Shown in pieces: positions 14,730 to 23,497 of a DNA stretch of 64,000 nt (its first letter is position 1; the number at the start of each line of letters is the position of its first letter). The position numbers were made by a program, and so were the translations under genes. The notes under the pieces are model-generated. The model worked only from the letters and a program-made list of their open reading frames with translations. It was not told the origin of the DNA and made no database searches. This stretch comes from an uncultured Porphyromonadaceae bacterium (GTDB lineage: Bacteria > Bacteroidota > Bacteroidia > Bacteroidales > Muribaculaceae), in assembly GCA_900545955.1 (NCBI GenBank), contig URAU01000007.1, positions 1 to 64,000 of the forward strand, given 5' to 3'.

Positions 14730-16481
14730 TTACCAGCCGGGATTCTGGCCGAGCTGAGGGTTGAGCTGAAGCTGGTCGCTCGGGAGCGGGCAGAGGTAGA
14801 GCTTCGATGAGGTCTTCCAGGCGCTGCGGTCGGTGTAGAGGATGATGCGGCCCTCGGCATCGAGCGGGTGGCCGTGGTTGGCCCAGTTGGTCTCATACCA
14901 TGTTCCGGTGATGTGGATGCCGGTGAGGTCCTGGCTCATCTCCTGCGGGGCGGTGGCCCAGCGCTTGAGGTCGTCGAGGCGGAAACCTTCCATGAAGAGC
15001 TCCACGGTGCGCTCGCGGCGGATTTCTTCGCGCATGCTCAGGCCGTTGGCACTTACGAGGCTGTTAGTGAGGTCGGGCATGGTTTTATTCACGCGCTTGC
15101 GCACTTCGTTGAGCCACTTGAGGTCGGGGTCGTCGATGCGGTTGTTGAGCTCGAACATGGCCTCTGTGTAGTTGAGGTAGACTTCGGCCAGACGGAGCAC
15201 GGGGAAGTCGTAGCTCTCGAAGTAGTCTTCGACATGACGCTCGGTGGCCCACTTCCAGAGCAGATAGCCCGTGGAGCTGGCAGGAGCGCCGGCAACCTTG
15301 CATTTTTCGTAGTCGTCGTCGTTCCACTTGGTACGCCATGTGCCGTCGTTGTCGAAGTAGCGCTGGTCGGGAGCCAGAAGAGTGGTGATCATGCGGTTGT
15401 CGCGGTTGGTGTACTCGGAGTTCTTGCCGGCATAGCCCTGGAACTGCGGATTGCGCGAGCCGTTCATATTGATGGGCAGACCGTTCTGACAGAGATACAT
15501 GTCGGCCAGCTTGCTGGTGGGAGCGAAGTTGAGCGATGTGGTGATGGCATGGGTGATGTTGCGGCCGGTTTTGTCGCCCATACGATGACGGCGTGCGAGA
15601 ATCGTCTCCTTGTTGGCGCTCTTCTGCAGTCCGGCGGGGTTGCACTGCTCGTCCTCGAGGATGAAGAGGTAGCGGTAGCTCTGGATGCCGAGAGTGTTGT
15701 CGTAGAAGAGCTTGTAGTGGTTGGCGGTAATCACGCGCTTGGCGGCGTCGGCGGCAGTCTTGAGCAGCGAGGCGGCGCGGGCGTTGGTCGAGGTGGCGTT
15801 GGGGCCGTCCGTGTGGAACTTCTGCCATGTGCCTTCGTAGAGGGCGACGCGGCTGAGCATCGCGCGGGCAGCGTCCTTGCATAGGCGCCCTTCGGCCGAC
15901 GGTATGTCGGGCAGGCCGCCTTCGGCCTCGATGAGGTCCTGAATGCACTGGTCGATAACAGCGCCGCGGTCGTCGCGCGGGCCGTAGAGCTTATCGGAGT
16001 CGATGTCGATAGGCTCGGTGAGCAGGGCCACGTTGCCGTAGAGCTGCACGAGGTTGAAATAGCAGTAGGCGCGGAAGAATTTGGCCTCCGCCACGGGCAC
16101 GCGGATGGCGGCCTGGTCGCCGAAACCGGCGGCGTTCTTGAGCAGGAGATTGCAGTAGTAGATATTCTTGTAGTTTCCGGTGTAGTTTGCGTCGGAAACG
16201 GGCACGGTGTTGGTGCCCTGGCTCCATGCGTTCACCGTCTTGGTTGCCAGAAGGTCGGAGCGGTAGTCGCTGTGGACAGCTTCGGGACTGTTGTCGAACC
16301 AGCGGCCGTGGTCCTCGAGGAAACCGTAGTACTGGTTGGCGTAGAGCTGGAAGTTCTCAGCCTTGTTCCATACCATGTTGTCGGCCATTTCAGCCTTGGG
16401 CTCGAGATCCATGCACGAGGGGAGCATGAGGCCCATGGCGGCGAGCAGACAGCCTGCGGTGATATATTGTTTTAATTTCAT
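14730..16481 (-). CDS. SusD/RagB-family nutrient-binding lipoprotein
   Basis: 583 aa with a lipobox (GLMLPSCMDLEPK). The SusD fold is visible from the N-terminal helical repeats (YFNLVQLYGNVALLTEPI) and the C-terminal block (LRLAEVYLNYTEAMFELN, IRRERTVELFMEGFRLDDLKRWA), which is near-diagnostic. It forms the lid on the SusC transporter and binds glycan oligosaccharides at the cell surface. It is directly downstream of susC (22-nt gap). The protein ends LNPQLGQNPGW, a common SusD terminus. Length is normal. Confidence 0.96.
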   Translation of the reverse strand: MKLKQYITAGCLLAAMGLMLPSCMDLEPKAEMADNMVWNKAENFQLYANQYYGFLEDHGRWFDNSPEAVHSDYRSDLLATKTVNAWSQGTNTVPVSDANYTGNYKNIYYCNLLLKNAAGFGDQAAIRVPVAEAKFFRAYCYFNLVQLYGNVALLTEPIDIDSDKLYGPRDDRGAVIDQCIQDLIEAEGGLPDIPSAEGRLCKDAARAMLSRVALYEGTWQKFHTDGPNATSTNARAASLLKTAADAAKRVITANHYKLFYDNTLGIQSYRYLFILEDEQCNPAGLQKSANKETILARRHRMGDKTGRNITHAITTSLNFAPTSKLADMYLCQNGLPINMNGSRNPQFQGYAGKNSEYTNRDNRMITTLLAPDQRYFDNDGTWRTKWNDDDYEKCKVAGAPASSTGYLLWKWATERHVEDYFESYDFPVLRLAEVYLNYTEAMFELNNRIDDPDLKWLNEVRKRVNKTMPDLTNSLVSANGLSMREEIRRERTVELFMEGFRLDDLKRWATAPQEMSQDLTGIHITGTWYETNWANHGHPLDAEGRIILYTDRSAWKTSSKLYLCPLPSDQLQLNPQLGQNPGW

Positions 16482-16503
16482 TGCTGATATGAGATTTTAC
16501 GGT

Positions 16504-19500
16504 TTAGAAAGTAAGGTTCAGACCGAAGGTCCAGTTGCGGGTGAAGGGATAACGGCCCAGGCCGCCGGCATCGCGTTTGGCTTCGGGATCCCACCCGTCT
16601 TTCAGTTTTGTAGTCTCCCAGATATCCTCGCCGGTGATGTATACGCGTGCATTGGAGAGACATTTGGTGGCCTTCATCCATTTGGCGGGGAAGGTGTAGC
16701 CTACTGTAAGGTTCTTCAGGCGCAGGTAGCGGCCATCCTGAGCGGTGAGCGACGAAGCCTGATAGTTGTACTGGTTCACGGCGTTGTCCATGATGTAGGG
16801 AGCATAGTAGGCGTCGGGGTTGTCGGGAGTCCAGGTGTTGCCCACCGATGCGTTGGAGGTATTGGTGTACCATCCGCGCAGAGGCACGGTGAAGTTGTCC
16901 TGGTTGCGGTAGATGAAGCGGTTGGCCGCTCCCTGGAACACCACGTTGACGTCGATGCCCTTCCAGTTCACACCGAAGTTGAAGGAGTAGGAGAACTCGG
17001 GGGTGTCGCTGCCGAGGAAAATATAGTCTTTCTCGTCGAGCACGCCGTCGCCGTTTTCATCGCAGTACATGTTGTCGCCAACACGGAGGTTCTGCGGAAG
17101 GCCGATGCCGTTGTTGGGGAAGTATTTCTCCACATAGGCATTGAGCTGCTCCTCGTTCTGAATCTTGCCGGCGTAGCGAAGACCGAAGATGGAATTGAGA
17201 GGATATCCCTGCATGGTGGAGGTGTAGCCGCTCTTGAGCACGGTGGTGCCTCCGAAGTCGATGAGCTTGTTGCGGGCGAAGGTAATCGTGCCGCCTACGT
17301 GGTAGCCCCAGTCGTGGATGCGGCCGTTGTAGGTCAGCTGGCCGTCGAAGCCCCAGTCCTTGAATTTGCCGGCGTTGGCCGAAGGAGCCTTGTCGCCGAG
17401 CAGGGCGGGGAAGGAGATGTTGACGAGCATGTTGTCGTTGCGCTTCTCGAAGTAGTCGATCGCACCGGTGATGGCTCCGTTGAGGAATCCGAAATCAAGA
17501 CCGACGTTGATGTTTTTGATACGCTCCCAGGAGCGGCTGTTGGATGCGAAGGTGCCGTTGGTGGTGATGGTGGAGAGCAGGTCGCTGCCGATGTAGGCAC
17601 CCTTGTTGCTCACGAGCTGGTAGAGCTGGTAGCCGTCGTAGTAGGAGATGCCGCTCTGGTTGCCCATCTCGGCGTAGCTGGCACGAAGCTTGAGGTTGCT
17701 GAGCCAGCGCACGTTGCGCAGGAAAGCTTCCTGATTGATGCGCCATGCCGCCGATACGCCCCAGAAGAATTCCCAGCGCTTGTCGCTCTGGAATTTCGAA
17801 GAACCGTCGTAGCGGCCGTTGAACTCCAGGAGATAGCGGCTGTCGAAGGCGTAGTTCACGCGGAAGAAGTAGCTGAGGTTGGAGAACTGCCAGCGGTTGC
17901 CGAGGTTGCCTTTGTTGCCCTCGAAATTGTTGATGGATACTTCGCCGGTACCGTTGGGGATTTCGATGCCCTGCATGTTGTCCTTCACGTTCACGCCGAA
18001 GCCGCGGTAGTCCTTGAACTCATACTGCACGCCGACGGTGGCCGAGAGGTCGTGCTTGTCGGCGAAGATGTGGTGGCCGTGGAGATAGCCGGTGGCCGAA
18101 TAGAAGTCGGTGCGGCTGTTGGTGGCGTAGTAGTAGGGGAAGCCGTCCTTACCGGTGTTGCTCCCCATGGGGGTGTCGTTGTAGGAGTAGTACTGGATTT
18201 CGTTGCGCTCCAGATTGCGCCATGCGGATGTGGTGTTGTAACCGAGGTTCACGTTGGCGTCGAGCCAGGGGAGAATGTCGACCGCAAGGGTCTCGCTGAG
18301 GTTGAAAGCCGATACGGTGAGCTTGTTGTCGCCGCCCTCTTCCACGCGGGCCACAGGCGAGCTCCAGTCGCCCCAGATGTAAGGCTTGCCGCTCTGTGAG
18401 CGCAGTGGCAGACCGGGCATAGGAATGGAAGCCGTAAGAGCCGAGCCGATCATAGTGGGCGCCACCTGCTCCTGACGGTTGTAGGCCACCATCGATTCGA
18501 GGCGCACGCGCTTGGAGAACTGATACTGGTTGTTGAAGCGGATGTTGTAGCGCTGGTTGTTGTTGTGGCCCATCTTGAGGGTGGAACCATCATACATGTA
18601 TCCCAGCGAGATGCGGTATTTGTTTTTCTCGCTGCCGCCGGAAACTGCCAGATTATGCTCGGTCGACCATGCGTCGCCGAAGAGCGAGTTGATCCAGTCG
18701 ACAGAGTCGTCGAACACGAAGTCGCTGACGTCGGTGAAGCCTGCGCCGCCCCATGGGTTGGCCGAGGTGCCGTCGGGATTCTTGGCCGAGATTACGTCGA
18801 AGTAGTGGCCTTTGTACTTTTTTAGCATCTGGGCGTACATGAGCCAGTTGGCATCCTGGTTGTTGGGGTTGTTGACGTTGCCGGCAATAATCATGTCGGC
18901 CCATTCGTCGGCTGTCATGGCCTTGGCCATCATGCCCGGATGGCGCAGAGTGGCTGAACCGCTGTACTCGACCTTTACCTTGCCTTCCTGGCCCTTCTTG
19001 GTGGTGATGAGCACCACGCCGCCGGCAGCGCGCGAACCATAGATGGCGGCGGCACCGTCCTTGAGGAAGTTGATGGTCTCGATATCGTTGGCGTTGATCA
19101 GACGCAGGTCGCTGACGCTTTCAGAAGCAACGCCGTCGATGATGATAAGCGGTTCGGTGGAGTTGATCGAAGAAGCACCGCGCAGGTTCATGCTCCAGCT
19201 CTCGTCGCCGGGAGCGGAGGAAGAACGCGTGATGTTCACACCGGCCACCTGACCCTGAAGAGCCTGGAGGGGAGAGGAGAGATTGCCCTTCTCCTTGAAA
19301 GCCTTTGCGTCGACAACGGTCACGGCGCCAGAAAGAGATTCCTTCTTGGCGGTGCCGTAGCCGACGACCACAACCTCGTCGAGCATGGCCGAATCCTCGT
19401 CGAGCACAATATTCATGGCCGTCGGCTCGGCCTTGAGGTCCTTACCTTTATAACCGACATACGAGATGGCGAGCGTGGAGCCCACAGGGGCTTTCAGCGA

Positions 19501-19740
19501 GAAATTGCCGTCGATGTCGGTTGCGCATGCGTTGGCAGTGCCTTTCACAGCCACCGTGGCGCCGATCAGGGGCTCGCCCTGCGCATCGGTCACCGTACCG
19601 GTGATAGTGGCGGCGTTGGCCGTCGTTGCCGAAGCCTGGGCATAGGCCCGCTGAGGCAAACCCACTGTCAGAACTGCCGCCGCGAAGATTCCGCACACGA
19701 GGGCTGCCCGTGTCGAAACCGTGAGAAATCTCTTTCGCAT
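16504..19740 (-). CDS. SusC/RagA-family TonB-dependent transporter
   Basis: 1078 aa. A signal peptide is followed by a carboxypeptidase-regulatory-like domain (about 43-125: GTVTDAQGEPLIGATVAVKG), a TonB-box-like segment (MLDEVVVVGYGTAKKESLSGAV), a plug domain and a 22-strand barrel ending in the aromatic terminus RNWTFGLNLTF. It imports oligosaccharides across the outer membrane with the SusD lid. It has no N-terminal STN signalling domain. The ECF sigma factor encoded just upstream therefore lacks the usual trans-envelope input. First gene of the structural operon; the 75-nt gap to the sigma gene shows no standard TAnnTTTG box. Confidence 0.96.
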   Translation of the reverse strand: MRKRFLTVSTRAALVCGIFAAAVLTVGLPQRAYAQASATTANAATITGTVTDAQGEPLIGATVAVKGTANACATDIDGNFSLKAPVGSTLAISYVGYKGKDLKAEPTAMNIVLDEDSAMLDEVVVVGYGTAKKESLSGAVTVVDAKAFKEKGNLSSPLQALQGQVAGVNITRSSSAPGDESWSMNLRGASSINSTEPLIIIDGVASESVSDLRLINANDIETINFLKDGAAAIYGSRAAGGVVLITTKKGQEGKVKVEYSGSATLRHPGMMAKAMTADEWADMIIAGNVNNPNNQDANWLMYAQMLKKYKGHYFDVISAKNPDGTSANPWGGAGFTDVSDFVFDDSVDWINSLFGDAWSTEHNLAVSGGSEKNKYRISLGYMYDGSTLKMGHNNNQRYNIRFNNQYQFSKRVRLESMVAYNRQEQVAPTMIGSALTASIPMPGLPLRSQSGKPYIWGDWSSPVARVEEGGDNKLTVSAFNLSETLAVDILPWLDANVNLGYNTTSAWRNLERNEIQYYSYNDTPMGSNTGKDGFPYYYATNSRTDFYSATGYLHGHHIFADKHDLSATVGVQYEFKDYRGFGVNVKDNMQGIEIPNGTGEVSINNFEGNKGNLGNRWQFSNLSYFFRVNYAFDSRYLLEFNGRYDGSSKFQSDKRWEFFWGVSAAWRINQEAFLRNVRWLSNLKLRASYAEMGNQSGISYYDGYQLYQLVSNKGAYIGSDLLSTITTNGTFASNSRSWERIKNINVGLDFGFLNGAITGAIDYFEKRNDNMLVNISFPALLGDKAPSANAGKFKDWGFDGQLTYNGRIHDWGYHVGGTITFARNKLIDFGGTTVLKSGYTSTMQGYPLNSIFGLRYAGKIQNEEQLNAYVEKYFPNNGIGLPQNLRVGDNMYCDENGDGVLDEKDYIFLGSDTPEFSYSFNFGVNWKGIDVNVVFQGAANRFIYRNQDNFTVPLRGWYTNTSNASVGNTWTPDNPDAYYAPYIMDNAVNQYNYQASSLTAQDGRYLRLKNLTVGYTFPAKWMKATKCLSNARVYITGEDIWETTKLKDGWDPEAKRDAGGLGRYPFTRNWTFGLNLTF

Positions 19741-19815
19741 AAGTGATTCTTTTTGGAATTAGATATTTAGGTTAAATTTATTCGTAGCATTCAATGCCGC
19801 CGGGCTTACATTGCT

Positions 19816-20337
19816 TCAGGCAATTGCGTCGATATAGGCCCTGACGTCGCGACGCCCGAGGCGCAGGTGGTTTTCCACGGTGCGTGTCGAGAGATTCAGC
19901 TTTTCGGCGATTTCATCGATTGCCAGTTCGTCAAAGCGCGTCATACAATAAATGATACGGCGCTGCGGTGGCAGGCACTCAACCCGCTGTCGTTCCCGAC
20001 GCGCTATATCTGCTGCCGAGATGGCCGATTCAAGGTCGTCGGCGAAAATGTCGGCTCCACTGAGCATTTCGGCATGTACGCCCGCTGCAATATAATGATG
20101 GCGGAGATGGTCGTTCACCAGATTGCGGGCCACGGTGAAGAGAAATGCCTTCAGCGTTTCGCCACAGAGCGGCTGGGTGTAGGTGAGCGCCTTCATCCAT
20201 ACGTCCTGCGTGAGGTTCTCGACCTCGGCACGGTCGGCGATGCGACGCGAGATAAAAGCTTCGATAATTCGGTTGAATTGTCCGTATGCCTCGGCTACGA
20301 GGGCGCTGTTGGCTGCGGATACGGTCTGGTTTTCCAT
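19816..20337 (-). CDS. ECF RNA polymerase sigma factor
   Basis: 173 aa. Region 2 (about 20-85: YGQFNRIIEAFISRRI, VENLTQDVWMKAL, LFTVARNLVNDHLR) and region 4 (about 120-170: LPPQRRIIYCMTRFDELAIDEIAEKLNLSTRTVENHL, a helix-turn-helix) identify a sigma-70 family ECF factor of the Bacteroidota PUL type. It sits immediately upstream of susC in the same direction and likely drives the locus. No FecR-like anti-sigma gene is adjacent and the SusC lacks an STN domain. How it is held inactive is therefore not evident. It has its own strong promoter at 20397-20428. Confidence 0.93.
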   Translation of the reverse strand: MENQTVSAANSALVAEAYGQFNRIIEAFISRRIADRAEVENLTQDVWMKALTYTQPLCGETLKAFLFTVARNLVNDHLRHHYIAAGVHAEMLSGADIFADDLESAISAADIARRERQRVECLPPQRRIIYCMTRFDELAIDEIAEKLNLSTRTVENHLRLGRRDVRAYIDAIA

Positions 20338-20396
20338 GGTGAATTGCAGGTGATGTTTACTCCCCGGTCTGAGGGGGCGAAATCTTTGTTCACCGG

Positions 20397-20428
20397 CAAA
20401 ATTAGACCCAATTCATGGCCTTGACAAA
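20397..20428 (-). promoter_or_regulatory. Promoter of the ECF sigma gene
   Basis: Read on the minus strand: TTTG (complement of 20425-20428), 20-nt spacer, TAATTTTG (complement of 20397-20404), an exact fit to the Bacteroidota housekeeping promoter. The predicted start is near 20390, about 53 nt before the CDS. The sigma gene therefore looks transcribed by the primary sigma. Confidence 0.75.
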
Positions 20429-20536
20429 CATTTTCAGCCGCTTTATATCCCGCTTCTTGCATTAAGACAGATGTACGAATAAACCATTGCGATTTAAGGA
20501 TTTAAGAAATTGAGACTGATGGTATCATAAATTTTT

Positions 20537-20561
20537 GAAACTCGGCCGGAAGGCCGGTTTC
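20537..20561 (-). terminator. Terminator of the AraC-type regulator gene
   Basis: GAAAC/GTTTC and CGGCC/GGCCG stems (20537-20561) form around a GGAA loop just after the regulator stop codon. On the minus strand a modest A/T-rich tail follows (CAAAAATTTAT). Confidence 0.65.
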
Positions 20562-20571
20562 TGTATTCACC

Positions 20572-23367
20572 CTATTTTTTCAGCGACTTCAGATAGTCGG
20601 CCGGGGTGATGCCCGTAAGGTTTTTGAAATGCCGGAAGAATGATGCGCGCGAGGAAAAACCACACATCTGGCTCATGGCCGTAAGCGTATAGCGCGATGT
20701 GTCGAATTCGCCGACGAGACGCTTGAATTCGGCCACACGGTATTCGTTTACGTAGTCGTAATAATTCTTGTGGAGATACTGATTGAAGAGAAATGAAAGG
20801 GCGTGAGCGCTCGAGCCAATCATGGCGGCAAGATCGCCGCTCTTCAGGTCGGGATTGGTGAAGGGGCGTTCAGACTTCATGAGCCCCTCGAGTTTGCGGT
20901 GGAGGCGTCGGCACTCTTCCTCGCTGAGTCGGGTGGTACGATAGCGTTTCAGTTCCACCTCGCGCGCCTTGCGGTCGGCCTCTTCGAGCAGTTCCGACTC
21001 GCGCTCCTGCATGGCCGAGGCCTCGCGGCGGTGGCGGCGATGGAGAAGATAGAAGTAGACGGCCGTGCCACCGGCGGCAAGCAGGCAAAGGAACATAATC
21101 ACAGCAAGCAGATTGACCGACGGCCGGATGCGGATATCATATCCGGTCTCGCTGGTGGGATCGCCGGCATGGCGGATGCGGAAGCGGTATTTGCCCGGAG
21201 GAAGATCGTAGTAGGAGATACGCCCGTGGCCGGTTTTCATCGTCCATGAGTCGTCGTAGCCGTCGAGCATATACTCCACCATCTGGTCATCAGGCTGGAT
21301 ATAATCGAAATTGGCATGCCAGAGCGTCAGATTGTTCTCCTTGCTGTCGAGATCGATGGAGAGCAGGCGGCGCCCGCGGTGGAGCCGGCTGAACACACTC
21401 CGGCCGTTGGAAGCTATCTCCGTAAGCTCAGGCAGGCTCTTGAGCGACGCCTCGCCGCGCAGGCGGTTGAGATCGAGGCGCACCAGCCCCTGGTTGTTGC
21501 CGAGCCAAAGGTCGCCGTTCTCCCCTTTCACCGGATTGCAGAAAGTGAATACATTACTCGGCAGTCCGTCCGACAGACTGAAGTAGCGGAGCGTTTCCTG
21601 GCCGTCGAACTGCATCAGCCCCATCTCCGAACCGATCCACAGCATCCCGTCGGCATCTTCGCTGATAAAAGTGGCCGCGCGGTTGGTGGCCGCGGAAATC
21701 CCCTGCAGGGGCGCGAATTCCGTAAGCTGAAGATTGCTGCGGCATATGTCGCCGCGGTCGGGAAGAAAATAGAGATTATGATTGCGGTCCTCGAAAATAT
21801 CACGGATTTTCTGCTTGTTGACGAATCCCTGCGGAAAACCATCGGTTCGAATCATGGAGCCGTCCCAGATGGCGAGACCTGTTTCGGTACAGATCCAGCC
21901 CCGATCGGTCGAATCGAAGAAGATTTCATATATATTGCCTTGCGGCAGATGGGAATTCCTGTTGGTAAAGCATTTTGTCGATCTCAGATCGCCTGAGGCA
22001 TCGAGCCGGTAAAGTCCGCGCGATGTGCCGATCCATAGGTTGTCCGACCGGTCGGAAGCAATGACAAATACGCTCTCCCGACTATCGAAACCGGCCCCTG
22101 GAACGAACGGTTCGAGCCTGCGGGCCGACGGGTCGAACGTATACATCCCTCCGTTGTAAGTGCCTATATAGTAGCGTCCGCGCCATTTGCGAACGCAGAA
22201 AATGATATTCGACCTAATCTGCGGACTTTTGAATTCCATCATCTCGCGAGTCGAACCATCGACGTAGTAGAGGCCCTCGCGCGTGCCGATAAGCTTAACC
22301 GCTCCATCGACGGCCACAGCTCTCACAGCCCTGTGGAGGGTGGAGAATCCGCCGCCGGGCAGAGAATAGACTTCGAAAATCCGGCGTGTATAGGGGGTAT
22401 AGTCGGCGCCATCCTGATAATATCCCACCCAAAGCAATCTCTTTTCGTCGACCAACACGGAATAAACTGAATTGGAGCGCAGGGCAAAATCCGGCGAGGC
22501 ACCCACCTCATAATGGCGCAGAATATTGCCATCGGGGCTGCAGACAAAAACACCTGTGCCGTCGGTGGCGGCCACGAGAGTGCCGTCTACGGCAGTGAGC
22601 CCCGTGACGATGTCGTTACCTACCTCTATCGGCTCCAGGAAGCGCTCTCCGCGCATGAGAAAAGGTCTGACTCCACCTCCGTGGGTAGCCACGAATATAG
22701 TGTCGCCTATCGACGTTACGGCCGTGGGGGTATAGGGGCCATGGCTTACGAAGGAATTAAAATGGCGCTGCGAGGCATCAAAGCGGTTGAGGCCACGCGG
22801 CGACGCCACCCAAAGATTGCCTGCAGGGGTGAGATGCATAGCCGTCAGCGAGTTGGCGTTCGACATTACGTCGGGGTCGAGAAGGAAGCGGCTGAGCTTA
22901 CGGCTGTCGACATCGAGAATGAACATTCCGGCATCGGTGGCGACATACAGGGTATCTCCCTTGCAGGCAAGGGCGTTGACCGACATATTAATTTTGTCGG
23001 GGAATACCGGCACCATATCCTGCATCGTCGACGAGACTACGAAAAGCCCGGCCGCGTTGCCCATGAAAATCTCGTGGCGCGGCCCTTCGGCAATGGCCTT
23101 CACACGCTTGGCGTTAAGATTCTCGCCCGGGATGGGAAAACTTCGGATATTGTTGCCGTCGAAACGGTCGAGGCCGAGACCTGTGCCGAGCCATACGTAA
23201 CCGCGGGAATCCTTGAAGATGCTGTTTACAACCAGATCGCTCAACCCGCTGTTGCTGTCGAGATGACGAAATTCACCTCTGCCGCCCAAAGCGTGGACAG
23301 CCGGAACAGTAAGAAGCAATATCAGGACAAAAATACGGACGAGTCTCAGTCCCTTCATAATCAGCAT
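20572..23367 (-). CDS. Membrane-spanning beta-propeller regulator with AraC DNA-binding domain, no kinase
   Basis: 931 aa. After a signal sequence, residues about 30-680 hold repeated two-component-regulator propeller units (FKDSRGYVWLGTGLGLDRFDG, SDNLWIGTSRGLYRLD, DGMLWIGSEMGLMQFDG). A Y_Y_Y domain follows (about 680-755), then a transmembrane helix (about 757-779, LLAVIMFLCLLAAGGTAVYF), a charged coiled coil and a C-terminal AraC helix-turn-helix (LTAMSQMCGFSSRASFFRHFKNLTGITPADYL). The layout is that of hybrid two-component PUL sensors, but histidine kinase, ATPase and receiver domains are missing. The periplasmic sensor is thus joined almost directly to the DNA-binding domain, as in SusR-like regulators. 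It presumably senses an oligosaccharide and activates this locus. A start at 23358 is equally possible. Confidence 0.88.
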   Translation of the reverse strand: MLIMKGLRLVRIFVLILLLTVPAVHALGGRGEFRHLDSNSGLSDLVVNSIFKDSRGYVWLGTGLGLDRFDGNNIRSFPIPGENLNAKRVKAIAEGPRHEIFMGNAAGLFVVSSTMQDMVPVFPDKINMSVNALACKGDTLYVATDAGMFILDVDSRKLSRFLLDPDVMSNANSLTAMHLTPAGNLWVASPRGLNRFDASQRHFNSFVSHGPYTPTAVTSIGDTIFVATHGGGVRPFLMRGERFLEPIEVGNDIVTGLTAVDGTLVAATDGTGVFVCSPDGNILRHYEVGASPDFALRSNSVYSVLVDEKRLLWVGYYQDGADYTPYTRRIFEVYSLPGGGFSTLHRAVRAVAVDGAVKLIGTREGLYYVDGSTREMMEFKSPQIRSNIIFCVRKWRGRYYIGTYNGGMYTFDPSARRLEPFVPGAGFDSRESVFVIASDRSDNLWIGTSRGLYRLDASGDLRSTKCFTNRNSHLPQGNIYEIFFDSTDRGWICTETGLAIWDGSMIRTDGFPQGFVNKQKIRDIFEDRNHNLYFLPDRGDICRSNLQLTEFAPLQGISAATNRAATFISEDADGMLWIGSEMGLMQFDGQETLRYFSLSDGLPSNVFTFCNPVKGENGDLWLGNNQGLVRLDLNRLRGEASLKSLPELTEIASNGRSVFSRLHRGRRLLSIDLDSKENNLTLWHANFDYIQPDDQMVEYMLDGYDDSWTMKTGHGRISYYDLPPGKYRFRIRHAGDPTSETGYDIRIRPSVNLLAVIMFLCLLAAGGTAVYFYLLHRRHRREASAMQERESELLEEADRKAREVELKRYRTTRLSEEECRRLHRKLEGLMKSERPFTNPDLKSGDLAAMIGSSAHALSFLFNQYLHKNYYDYVNEYRVAEFKRLVGEFDTSRYTLTAMSQMCGFSSRASFFRHFKNLTGITPADYLKSLKK

Positions 23368-23420
23368 AATCGCGGGTCAAGGCAAAAGACGCGGGCAGAT
23401 GAATTTCATGGTTGTAATGC

Positions 23421-23451
23421 CAAAGTTATCCAAATCTGCGTTTTTTTCAAA
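23421..23451 (-). promoter_or_regulatory. Promoter of the propeller/AraC regulator gene
   Basis: On the minus strand TTTG (complement of 23448-23451), a 19-nt spacer and TAACTTTG (complement of 23421-23428) match the consensus. Start near 23414, about 47 nt before the CDS. Confidence 0.7.
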
Positions 23452-23497
23452 TTTTTGCCGATTATTTAACATAACTGTAGTCGTTATCGCTACCCGT

